Assembly (NCBI GenBank): GCA_035236585.1
Contig: CP141128.1
Coordinates: forward strand, 37,616,684 to 37,680,683
Reading direction: 5' to 3'
From: Warburgia ugandensis
Lineage: Eukaryota; Streptophyta; Magnoliopsida; Canellales; Canellaceae
DNA: 64,000 nt
Numbering within the stretch: the stretch's first letter is position 1; each line of letters begins with the position of its first letter. The notes beneath the pieces are model-generated. The model ran no database searches. It was not told the origin of the DNA and worked only from the letters and a program-made list of their open reading frames with translations. Shown here one piece after another: positions 33,720-42,290 of the stretch. Made by a program: the position numbers and the translations under genes.

Positions 33720-33797
33720 GACCGTTCCAAGACGAAAGATAGAATCAACGGCAAGGGAAGAGCAGGGAATCTTGTCATGAACATCGTCTTCCTCCAT
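22494..33797 (-). CDS. OEP16-4: OEP16-4-like Tim17/22/23-family gene, partial (exons 1-3)
   Basis: The only host gene I can support. Three minus-strand exons, 33723-33797, 24034-24085 and 22494-22525, join without a stop into 53 codons. They read in order KIPCSSLAVDSIFRLGT, AGLAWGFFSGRYEADKK and GLTGSGKASYV. This matches, as I know the family, the N-terminal end of plant OEP16-4: a short acidic start, PCSSL-V-S, a first glycine-rich membrane helix, then a loop. The protein would be an outer plastid-envelope pore-like protein of the PRAT (Tim17/22/23) family. The rest of the protein (about 80 residues, with further helices) was not found, so the gene is either disrupted or its last exons lie beyond position 1 or are too diverged to see. 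Introns 1 and 2 are about 9.6 and 1.5 kb and contain transposons. Protein assignment is inferred from short exons. Confidence 0.55.
22812..22920. repeat. Tandem repeat, exact 50-bp period
   Basis: GATAAGATTCT begins at 22812, 22862 and 22912; two full units and the start of a third. Units differ at several bases. It lies in intron 2 of the host gene. Confidence 0.8.
23159..23965 (-). pseudogene. Unidentified decayed coding sequence, split by a SINE
   Basis: Two minus-strand stretches read like protein. One, 23702-23965, contains DLPIILFGLNYETFDVKSIE and DKFFDLPVMIKTMIYYYF. The other, 23159-23383, contains GWRIFIFRLPIDYQNILEQW. With the SINE at 23389-23566 removed they are nearly continuous, with single stops between. 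I do not recognise the family. It lies within intron 2 of the host gene on the same strand, so it is more likely a retroelement or viral remnant than an exon. Confidence 0.4.
23389..23566 (+). mobile_element. SINE (Au-like), full length
   Basis: The head reads GGGGAGCCTTGGCGCAACGG and the B box GGTTCAAGG. Exact 19-bp duplications CTGCCCTGATGTGTTTCAT lie at 23365-23383 and 23560-23578; the right one overlaps the GCTGCCC tail. This is the copy closest to the family consensus in this window. Confidence 0.9.
24034..24085 (-). CDS. OEP16-4: Exon 2 of the OEP16-4-like gene
   Basis: 52 bp between acceptor TTGCTTATATCAG and donor GTAATC. It reads AGLAWGFFSGRYEADKK plus one base of the next codon, the expected first membrane segment. 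Phase agrees with both neighbours. Confidence 0.6.
24262..24428 (-). mobile_element. SINE (Au-like), head slightly truncated
   Basis: Minus-strand SINE with duplications AATGGAAATTCCACCT (24246-24261) and AATGGAAATTCTACCT (24429-24444), one mismatch. It lies in intron 1 of the host gene. Confidence 0.85.
24445..25734. other. AT-rich intronic sequence with an inverted repeat
   Basis: No gene seen. A 25-bp inverted repeat (24804-24828 against 25165-25189, one mismatch) encloses about 335 bp. A GAAGAAGAA microsatellite lies near 24987-25008. Confidence 0.5.
26060..27293 (-). pseudogene. RTE LINE reverse transcriptase and C-terminal block
   Basis: The longest piece, 26574-27293, carries RT motifs in order: KSGKAMGPDRIPIEVW, SSIVPIYKNKGD, NYRGIKLMSHTMK, NQFGFMPGRSTMEAIF, MVFVDLEKAYDRVPR (with the first catalytic aspartate in FVDLEKAYD) and GLHQGSALSP. 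Just after that the frame is lost by a small deletion. The FADD catalytic box expected near 26525 is missing: the sequence passes directly from MLFA into the region encoding REGVN, a deletion of roughly 25 bp. The thumb and the C-terminal motif (HFRYLGSIIHESGEIE; AMLYGSECWAVKEHH; EMRMLRWMSGKTRKDRI) are well kept. Confidence 0.85.
27486..28864 (-). pseudogene. RTE LINE endonuclease domain
   Basis: Starts near 28864 (MNRKQTFPQAR) after three degenerate repeats of an S/PRSDALHRIPG-like unit. APE endonuclease motifs: RIATRNIGTLTGK, IQETKWKG (catalytic Glu), NVISVYAPQVG, IGADLNGHVG (catalytic Asp/Asn) and SQHRLMVMD (catalytic His). A 1-bp frameshift and a TGA near 28090-28110 split the domain. Further stops lie near 27485 (TAA) and 27317 (TGA). 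The catalytic residues are otherwise present. Confidence 0.85.
28874..29145. repeat. Direct duplication of a ~135-bp hairpin-like unit
   Basis: Two units, about 28874-29008 and 29009-29145, share GATGATTTTCATTTCTTCC, TACAAACTAATA, AAGAAATAACAAAA and CTGACACA. Inside each, the left part is imperfectly complementary to AAGAAATAACAAAAxCATCTTC, so each could fold as a hairpin. They lie immediately upstream of LINE C. Confidence 0.65.
29146..29500. other. GC-richer non-coding segment
   Basis: Locally C-rich sequence with no convincing gene. May belong to the adjacent copia remnant, but I cannot show it. Confidence 0.3.
29528..30120 (-). pseudogene. Ty1/copia remnant with gag joined to RNase H
   Basis: The minus strand at 29528-29850 reads copia RNase H: WISRLQKIVALSTIEAKYIA, then HSDSQSVVDMAKN and KIHTNENPGDMLTK. 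Directly upstream, 29870-30060 reads gag-like sequence (MSVLLSEESRRKS, and a decayed LPDSWDDL-like region). Protease, integrase and RT are absent, so a large internal deletion fused the two ends. Lies in intron 1 of the host gene. Confidence 0.7.
30121..32931. other. AT-rich intronic sequence
   Basis: No element boundaries or clear genes. One exon-like stretch is present on the minus strand at 31676-31766 (see separate entry). The rest is low-complexity, T-rich or unassigned. Confidence 0.4.
31676..31766 (-). other. Exon-like open stretch of unknown family
   Basis: 91 bp open on the minus strand with a consensus donor GTAAGT after ANSL and an AG acceptor before it. It reads VLARYEKRGKIVWMNHLHQV in its middle. 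I do not recognise the family. It lies inside intron 1 and does not fit the OEP16-like reading, so it is a chance open frame, a remnant, or an exon of another transcript. Confidence 0.25.
32957..33131 (+). mobile_element. SINE (Au-like), full length, diverged
   Basis: Head GGGGGGTCTTGGTGCAGCGG and B box GGTTCGAGGT. Imperfect duplications of about 25 bp at 32932-32956 and 33132-33157 (both start TAGGAAAA). In intron 1 of the host gene. Confidence 0.85.
33680..33717. repeat. (GA)n microsatellite at the exon 1/intron 1 border
   Basis: About 38 bp of GA repeats on the plus strand, i.e. CT on the gene strand, starting six bases inside intron 1. Confidence 0.95.
33723..33797 (-). CDS. OEP16-4: Exon 1 of the OEP16-4-like gene (start codon)
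   Basis: ATG at 33797 in a GGAAATGG context, 25 codons with an acidic MEEDDVHD start and PCSSLAVDSIFRLGT, ending at a donor GTCATT. The donor has GT but is otherwise weak. The next exon continues in phase. Confidence 0.6.
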
Positions 33798-33873
33798 TTC
33801 CTTTCCTCGGCGGAAGCTTTTCAAACTGAAATGAAGCAATCGAAAGAAATAAGAAATGCGGAAGGAATGTCCA

Positions 33874-33883
33874 ATTTTTATAG
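33874..33883 (-). promoter_or_regulatory. Likely TATA box of the OEP16-4-like gene
   Basis: On the minus strand CCCTATAAAAATTGG lies about 80 bp upstream of the ATG, leaving a leader of roughly 45-50 bases. Position and sequence suit a plant core promoter. Confidence 0.5.
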
Positions 33884-34860
33884 GGTCTCTTTGGTGGTAG
33901 GAAATGGTCGGAAATTGATTTCCACGGAAAGTCTTTGGTGTAATTCAATTTCAAGTTATGGTACTCTTTCGCCGAGAATTCTTCCATATCTTGACAAGCT
34001 AAGGACCCTCAAAGGGAGGCCAGTATCTACGCATTTTTGAAGCATCTAGCCATCAATCTTGTTGTCCCTCTAAACAAGCTTTCGGCTACATAACTAGTAA
34101 GATGGCGCACCACTTTGTAGGTGTGCAAAAATAGGAAAGAAAGACAGCTTACCACATAAAATGATTTGGATCATGAAGTAGCTGGCGCTACTGTGCTTTT
34201 TCTGTATCTCTTTGCGAACGCCATATATAGTTTGTCAAGGGGAAAAAAAGGAAAAAGAAACTCAAAAAGACATAGAAACACATAATTTCAATCTCCATTT
34301 GCTATTACATCTTAGTTAAAATTTCTGAAAAAAAAAAAGAAGTAATAACTTACTTCATCCATGTGTAATACAGCCTTAATAGACAAACATAATCGATGAG
34401 ACTATATTATATTCTTATGGAACCAAAAAGAAAAATAGGTAAGGAATAGAATGGAGGAAGAGGATGAAGGAGGCCAAAGGTGGAATAAGAATCTACCATT
34501 TAGATATACAGTTCCTAGAGAGAAAAAAGAAGGTTCTTTTACATAATTTTGTTGCCAAAACCATATACCATAAGGGTTCTAGGCCCTTAGGGCAGAGACA
34601 TGTTTTAGATGTGGTAGTTTTGTCAAATATCTAAAGGTGAGGAAAGAGATAATTATGTTTGATGTCAAATATGTATATAAATATGTGATAAGATGTATAG
34701 GATAACTAAATGCAAAATAAATGAAATTTAAAACAAAGTTACATCTAACTTAAAACCCAAACCTAAAAGGATTCAACGTCCCTTCCTTAAAGTAAAGGGG
34801 TTATTCTCTTAGTAGAATGCTATAGATAAAGATCACTTCAATCGATTCATGTAACTATTT
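33884..34860. other. Upstream flank of the OEP16-4-like gene
   Basis: No element or coding region recognised. AT-rich, with A runs near 34329 and 34240. Confidence 0.4.
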
Positions 34861-34869
34861 CCTTTATTT

Positions 34870-35200
34870 CCATTTGAGAAAAGTACAGTTTACTACCTTA
34901 ACTATACGTAAATTATACTTTAGTCCTAAACTTTCAATTTTACAATTTACTCTATTTATTATCCAAGTTGGTGTCATCGTCAATCCTTTCATCACGCTTT
35001 AGTCAACGAAAGGCAATAAGTGTTAATGAATGTCTACTTACATCTTCAATGGGCCCCACCATATTTATTTTAATGTAGTCCTTGCCTACATGGATTTTCT
35101 TTTTCCTTTTTTAGCTTGCCTTGTCCTATTTAAGCATTTCTTATTTATAATGAAGTCCTTGACTTCTATCCATTTAGCAAGAGAATCCTTAAACTATATT
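34870..35200 (+). mobile_element. MITE-like non-coding repeat, copy 1
   Basis: Collinear, in opposite orientation, with 40370-40665. Shared stretches include a TTTACAxTTTACTC motif, a GGGCCCxxxACATTTATTTTAAT motif, AAGTCCTxxACTTCTAT and AATCCTTAxACTAT. Non-coding; ends not precisely defined. Confidence 0.5.
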
Positions 35201-35529
35201 TGTAGTGATAGTTAAGTCCCTTGAGAAAATTCAAAAAACCATTTTTCCCATTTATGCAACAGCACACCCCATACCCCATTAAAAGTACAATGTCTCCTAC
35301 TCACTATAGCACCCACTTCTACTTCTCCCAAATTGACTACTGCTTATCATTTTCCCCTTTCTTATCTGGAATTAGCTAAATCATTTTTCTAGAAACTAAT
35401 TTTTTTCTAATTGTATTTTCTATTATTGCCAAAAATGGACACAAAATGAACATCAATCGTTCATGTGGACCAACCCCTATCCTTTTTCCTTTTCTTTTTG
35501 TGTAAAAGCCAATCCCAACTTTTAAGGGT

Positions 35530-35690
35530 TCATTCTATGAGTCAATGGAGATCTATTGAAGCAACTATTGAAGGAGCCTTTCAAGGAAATGTTGAAGTAG
35601 CTATTGAAATAGGAAGAGATTTAGGACCCATTGAAACAAAAAGAACTGTTTTATGTCGAACGAATGCCAAATGTTATAATTGATGTCAAT
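35530..35690 (+). other. Unassigned coding-like stretch
   Basis: The plus strand reads SQWRSIEATIEGAFQGNVEV and IEIGRDLGPIETKRTVLCRT before a stop at 35680. The composition looks like real protein rather than random AT-rich DNA. I do not recognise it. No start codon or exon borders are convincing; it may be a fragment inserted from elsewhere. Confidence 0.3.
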
Positions 35691-35773
35691 ACCCATGTTG
35701 TAAGATGTTAGTTCTATGTAAAATCATGAAATAGATGCTATTGTTACTATAAAAGGTAAAGAAGATGTATTAT

Positions 35774-38168
35774 TGACGCACCCCACCCACTGTGGGGTCC
35801 ACAGTAACAATATTGTCCGCTTTGGGCCGGGGCCCACACGGCTTTGTTCTCACCTTGGCTTCCCAGGGTAAAACGCGTTGTTACTGTGAGAGACCGAAGT
35901 CTCATGCACGCCTGGCGCTTCACCTTCCCCCTAGCAGTACCTTCCGTGTTCCTCCTCAAACTATCTTGGGTCCCCTCACAAGGCCAACCCTCAAGACATC
36001 TTAGCACGGTTCGCCGTGTCGGGTTCCAGCTCTGATACCATTTGACACACCTCACCCACCGTGAGATCCACAGTAACAATATTGTTCGCTTTGGGCCGAG
36101 GCCCGCACGGCTTTGTTCTCACCTTGGCTTCCCAGGGTAAAACGCGTTGTTACTGTGAGAGACCGAAGTCTAGCGCACGCCTAGCGCTTCACCTTCCCCT
36201 TAGTGGTACCTCCCGTGTTCCTCCTCAGACTATCTTTGGTCCCCTCACAAGGCCAACCCTCAAGCCATCTTGGCACGGTTCGCCGTGTTGGGTTCCAGCT
36301 TCAATACCATTTGACACACCCCACCCACCGTGGGGTCCACAATAACAATATTGTCCACTTTGGGCGAGGCCCGCACGGCTTTGTTTCTCCCCCAGCTTCC
36401 TAAGGGAAAACGCGTGTATACTGTGAGGAGTGTTGCCACTCCTTATCACCCAGATCATCTCCACCCCATAGTCGGTATGGGACTAACTCTCTTGCGTCCC
36501 TCCCTCAAACCATCTTGGCTCCCCTCACAAGGCCAAGCCTCAGGCCATCTTGGCACGGTAGCCATCTCCCGCTTAAGGGACACACGCCCCCGTGTGTCAC
36601 CACACGAGCGACGGTGCGGCTAGCCACCCATCCACGGGGTCGAGGTTTGGCTCTGATACCATTTGATACACCCCACCCATCGTGGGGTCCACAGTATACA
36701 TATTGTCCGCTTTGGGTCGAGGCCCGCACGGCTCTGTTTCTCCCCCAACTTCCCAGGGGAAAATGCGTGTATACTGTCAGGAGTGTTGCCACTCCTTATC
36801 ACACAGATCATCTCCACCCCCTAGCCGGTATAGGACTAACTCTCCTGCGTCCCGCCCTCAGACCATCTTGGCTCCCCTCACAAGGCCAAGCCTCCGGCCA
36901 TCTTGGCATGGTAGCCATCTCCTGCTTACGGGACACATGCCCCTATGTGTCACCACACGAGTGACGGTGCGGCTAGCCACCCATCCCGGGGGTCGGGGTT
37001 TGGCTCTGATACCATTTGACACACCCCACCCACCGTGGGGTCCACAGTATACATATTGTTCGCTTTGGGCCGGGGCCCGCATGGCTTTGTTTCTCCCCCA
37101 ACTTCCCAGGGGAAAACACGTGTATACTGTGAGGAGTGTTGCCACTCCTTATCACCCAGATCATCTCCACCCCATAGTCGGTATGGGACTAACTCTCTTG
37201 TGTCCCTCCCTCAAACCATCTTGGCTCCCCTCACAAGGCCAAGCCTCAGGCCATCTTGGCACGGTAGCCATCTCCCGCTTAAGGGACACACGCCCCCGTG
37301 TGTCACCACACGAGCGACGGTGCGGCTAGCCACCCATCCCAGGGTCGGGTTTTTGCTCTAATACCATTTGACACACCCCACCCACCGTGGGGTCTACAGT
37401 AACAATATTGTCCTCTGTGGGTCGCCTCAGCACTATCTTGGGTCCCTCAGACTATCTTGGAGTGTCCCCCTCAAGCCATCTTGGTCAACCCTCAAGGCAT
37501 CTTGGTCGCCCTCAAGGATTTGTTCCTGACCACATGGGGGCGTGTGTCCCCGTAAGCGGGAGATGGCTACCATGCCAAGATGGCCTGAGGCTTGGCCTTG
37601 TGAGGGGAGCTAAGATGGTCTGAGGGCGGGACGCAAGAGAGTTAGTCCCATACCGACTATGGGGTGGAGATGATCTGGGTGATAAGGAGTGGCAACACTC
37701 CTCACAGTATACACGTGTTTTCCCCTGGGAAGTTGGGGGAGAAACAAAGCCATGCGGGCCCCGGTCCAAAGCGAACAATATGTATACTGTGGACCCCACG
37801 GTGGGTGGGGTGTGTCAAATGGTATCAGAGCCAAACCCCGACCCCCGGGATGGGTGGCTAGCCGCACCGTCACTCATGTGGTGACACATAGGGGCATGTG
37901 TCCCGTAAGCAGGAGATGGCTACCATGCCAAGATGGCCGGAGGCTTGGCCTTGTGAGGGGAGCCAAGATGGTCTGAGGGTAGGACGCAGGAGAGTTAATC
38001 CCATATTGGCTAGGGGGTGGAGATGATCTGGGTGATAAGGAGTGGGAACATTCCTCACAGTATACACGTGTTTTCCCCTGGGAAGTTGGGAGAGAAATAA
38101 AGCCGTGCGGGCCTCGGCCCAAAGCGGACAATATGTATATTGTGGACCCCATGGTGGGTAGGGTGTGT
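35774..38168. mobile_element. TRIM-like LTR array: head-to-tail units plus inverted units
   Basis: Eight related units. On the minus strand each reads ...AAAGCGGACAATAT..., then TGTGTCA as the LTR end, AA, and TGGTATCAGAGCC, a tRNA-Met primer binding site, then a short internal region. Minus-oriented units begin about 35774, 36043, 36312, 36665, 37020 and 37373 (the last one truncated and rearranged, to about 37530). Plus-oriented units lie at about 37531-37815 and 37816-38168. There are two size classes, about 269 and 354 bp. Long apparent frames in it are by-products of GC-rich repeats. No protein-coding domain is present, which fits terminal-repeat retrotransposons in miniature. Confidence 0.75.
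37020..37827. repeat. Long inverted repeat inside the TRIM array
   Basis: The unit at 37033-37310 is nearly identical in reverse complement to 37539-37815, with a spacer of about 230 bp between the closest matching ends. Outer units extend the palindrome (36665-37019 against 37816-38168). A transcript could fold into a long hairpin. Confidence 0.8.
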
Positions 38169-38420
38169 CAATTATAATACTCCGAGGTTCCAACAGTCAC
38201 AATATTGTTCGCTTTTGAGGCGCCCATACACCCCTCATGATTTTGTTCTTCCCTAGTTTCCTAGGAAAAACACATTGTGAGAGTTAGAGTTTCCCAAACT
38301 CTTATAAACAACCCAGTTTCCTTTCCCTAGGCAATGTGGGACTAACTCTCTGTCCTTCACCCCAGCCTAGAAGCCTGCCAGTCTTCTCTTGGCCCACCCT
38401 CATTGGCTCAAGGCTTCACA
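38169..38420 (-). repeat. Diverged relative of the TRIM LTR
   Basis: On the minus strand it reads GTTAGTCCCACATTGCC, GAAACTGGGTTGTTTATAAG and AAAAGCGAACAATATTGTG, matching the LTR layout of the neighbouring units but diverged. Adjoins the last plus-oriented unit directly. Confidence 0.6.
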
Positions 38421-38429
38421 TGTATTGTA

Positions 38430-40340
38430 GTGTCTAAGTTTTCTGAGAGCACTTTTTTGTTGTTGAGTGTTCAATTTTAGTTAAAAAAACCTTTAATTAT
38501 CATCGGGACAGATCATCTACTTAATTAATTTTGCATTATTAGAATAAATGTTCATTATAGCCCCAGTTGATCACCTAACCATTGTTTGGCAAAATTTAAT
38601 ACCTAGATGATCATTGGAGTTGATCAAATGTATAATTCATGGTTACGATGACTCTAATTGGATTTTATATGTTATAGATAAATCAAAGTGACCTTGGACA
38701 ATGCAGATCGAGTTAATTAGGACCAGATCATCAAAAGTCTATATTATCAATGCAAGATGGACCTAAGAGATGGCCAATGAGAATAAAGTGCACATTGATA
38801 GAAGGAGGAAAAGGAAAATAAGAAAGAAAATCTCTGAAGGCAAGTAAGAATGGAAAGAAATAGCAAGCTACCTTTAAGGTGATTGAAGGAGCTTATTTAG
38901 GATCTAATAGGTAAGGATTGGAAAGTTACCAAGAAGGGAGGGTCTAGCATGTTTATAAAAGGAAGAAAAAGAAAGACATTATGCATCATTCAACTTAGAA
39001 GGAACCAAAGGAGAAGAGGATATAGTAAAGTAAGAAGGAGGGGAGAGAATTGAGAAAGACCTCTCTTCTAGTCACCTCTCTAAGCCTTACCATCTCCCAT
39101 CATTCTTCTATTTCAACCATAGATTTTTCTCTTGTGTTCCCAGTTCGGTTAGCCCTGTTTCCTCAGTCATTTTCTTCTATGCTTCAACAGTTGTTTTCCC
39201 CAATTCTTCCACTATTTTTTTCTCCTATTCCTCCATTGTTTTCACTCCCTTTTCCACTTTGTTTCATCCTCTATTTTTATCACCATTTTCTCTATTGTTC
39301 TTCATAGTCTTCTGCTACTTCTTTCATCATTCCAGTCACGTCATTCTTCCTTGCTTTTGCATTGTCTCACTCCTTTGTTTCCTTCACCTATTAAAAGCCA
39401 TCTTTCATCAAGTTTTCTCTTATCCAGCCACATCATTTGCTTCACTATGTTTCTTCTATTATCACCATTTTTCTTCACTAATTTCTCACAACTTTCCCTT
39501 GTTTTCTCTCCTCTTTACAATATTTCTTTATTCTAACCCAAACTAACTTTGGTTTCACCCCAATCCACATCTTCTTCCATCATTTTGACACATTTCAAAC
39601 ATCTAGAGGGAGTTGTTTGTGTTGTCTTCTCCCTTTGGTTAAGCCTTTGAAAGAAAATTCTAAAAATTCTACAAAAACCATAGTCCCCTCAATTTAATTC
39701 CATTCATGTCCCAATTTTGTCATACAAAGGCCTTGAACTATGAAAATCTAGTCCTTGTATACAAATCATTCGATTATAGTTTAACTGAATTAACCATTCA
39801 ACCTTAAGGTCCACCTTAATTGCAGCATAATCTTTTCCTAATCTTAAGGCCACTTTCAATCTTCACTCAAATTGAATTCCTGGATGATCCATAAGCTTTG
39901 ATCTTGTTTCTTGAATCCATACAGTCTATTAAAGCTGTCCAATTCACAATTTCTTGCATCGATCTAAATCATCACTTTTGAAAATTTTGCATCATCTGAC
40001 AATTGAATCAGCGATCAAGGACTTCAGTGATTGATTGGCATGGGTTGGTCTAATTGGATGTGATCAAATATGGAAAATATCATTGCATGATATAGCAATC
40101 AAGCTAGGGAAGTGAAATTTAGTTTTTATTTTATATAATTCAATGTCATTTAGATTCATAATTCTATACTTCTCATTTAAGCAATAAATCTGAGTTCCTT
40201 TTAGTGCAATATTATTTAATTGTTTTAATTTTTGTCATTAAATTTTATTTAATCTCCCACTTTCCAAGCCGATTCTTTGTTGGATCTACCCGTACTTGCA
40301 CACACTATACTACAATAGCCCATACATTTATAGAAAACAC
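38430..40340. repeat. Non-coding retroelement-derived block, copy 1
   Basis: Collinear with 45020-47000. Shared pieces: a start with GATCATCTAA, AAAATTTAA, ATGATCATTGGAG-like and GATGACTCTAATT; a pyrimidine-rich middle (39070-39540); AATCAAGCTAGGGAAGT; and an end with CTACCCGTACTTGCA followed by CACTATACTACAATAG. The end motif is typical of sequence near the LTR/internal border of large gypsy elements, as I know them. No coding content. Confidence 0.5.
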
Positions 40341-40369
40341 AACGCCTATCACTACAAAGATAGTGTAAG

Positions 40370-40665
40370 GATTTGCCTATTATATGAATAGAAGTTTGAG
40401 GACTTCGGTGGGAATATGAAATGTTTAAACATGATAGGGCCTACTAAAAAAGAAAAAAGAATTTCCACCTAGGCAAGGAGTAGATTAAAATAAATGTGAT
40501 GGGCCCTGTCGTAGACAAAAGTAGACGTTTGTCAGCATGTGTTGCCTTTCAACTTACAATGATCCTAATAGGCATAATTGAGGGAGTAAACTGTAAAACT
40601 AGAAGTTTAGGGACTATATTGTAATTCACACATATATGAGGGTACTAAAAATCTATTTTTCTCTT
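40370..40665 (-). mobile_element. MITE-like non-coding repeat, copy 2
   Basis: Inverted counterpart of 34870-35200; same order of shared blocks on the opposite strand. Together the two copies flank the TRIM array. Confidence 0.5.
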
Positions 40666-40821
40666 TTAATTTTTACAATGCTCATAATTTGTCATCCAAA
40701 GTTAACACAAGTTGCAATCATCCAATGGGCATCTTGTTTTGAGATAGCATATCTAAAAGAGGACAAACAAGATGACATAGACATTCCCAAACATATGTCT
40801 AGATTAGAGCATTCCATTTAG

Positions 40822-41645
<824 letters not shown>

Positions 41646-41654
41646 ACTCTAGGA

Positions 41655-42290
41655 GTGACTACGTAAAACATTGATGAAATCCATATCCATCAGGGTTTAC
41701 AAATGCTTGTATAGCACTTGCCTAAAGCATGGATGAAACCATAACCATCAGAACTTACAGCTACACTAGAGAGTGAGCCTAAAACATCAACAAATCCATA
41801 TCTATCAGGGCTTATAGCTACAGGGCTAGCCTAAAATATCTACAAATCCATATCTATCAGGGCTTATAGCTACAAGGCTAGCCTAAAATATCGACAAATT
41901 CATATCCATTAGGGCTTATAGCTACTCGTAGAGTTCTAGCCTAAAACATCAATGAATCCATATCCATCAAGGCTTACAACTACTCATCGAGTGCTTGCCT
42001 AAATGATCAATGAAAACCATACATCCACAGCTTATAGCTACTTGTAGCATGCCTGCCTCTATTCTTACTATACTCATAGAGTACCTGCCAAAAATAGCGA
42101 TTAAAATCACATCTCTAGGACTTATAGCTACTCAGTGAGGGCTTGCCAAAAATATCAATGAAATATGTGTCCCTAAGACATACAATGACTCATAGAGTTC
42201 TTGCTTGAAACATCAATCAAGTAGCATCTCCAGGACTTACAGTAGCTCATAGAGTACTAGCCTAAAACATCAGTCAAATACACCTCGAAA
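41655..42290 (+). repeat. Degenerate minisatellite, ~52-63-bp units
   Basis: About eleven imperfect copies of a unit running roughly GCCTAAAACATCAATGAA, TCCATATCCATCAGGGC, TTATAGCTACTCATAGAGT. Units near 41777, 41828, 41880 and 41937 are the most alike; those at the right end are more diverged. Confidence 0.75.

Noticed and set aside
35774..38168. Cassandra-type TRIM carrying a 5S rRNA promoter
   Set aside because: I looked for the 5S internal promoter boxes in the LTR units and found no convincing block, so I call it only TRIM-like.
36330..38193. Long open frames on both strands (up to 215 codons) in the TRIM array
   Set aside because: They repeat with the units, occur on both strands, follow GC-rich composition and contain no known domain; the sequence is LTR, not coding.
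39050..39546. Hydrophobic open frames in a pyrimidine-rich region
   Set aside because: Composition alone (T/C-rich DNA gives Phe, Leu, Ser, Pro); the related block at 45528-46305 shows the same without shared protein sequence.
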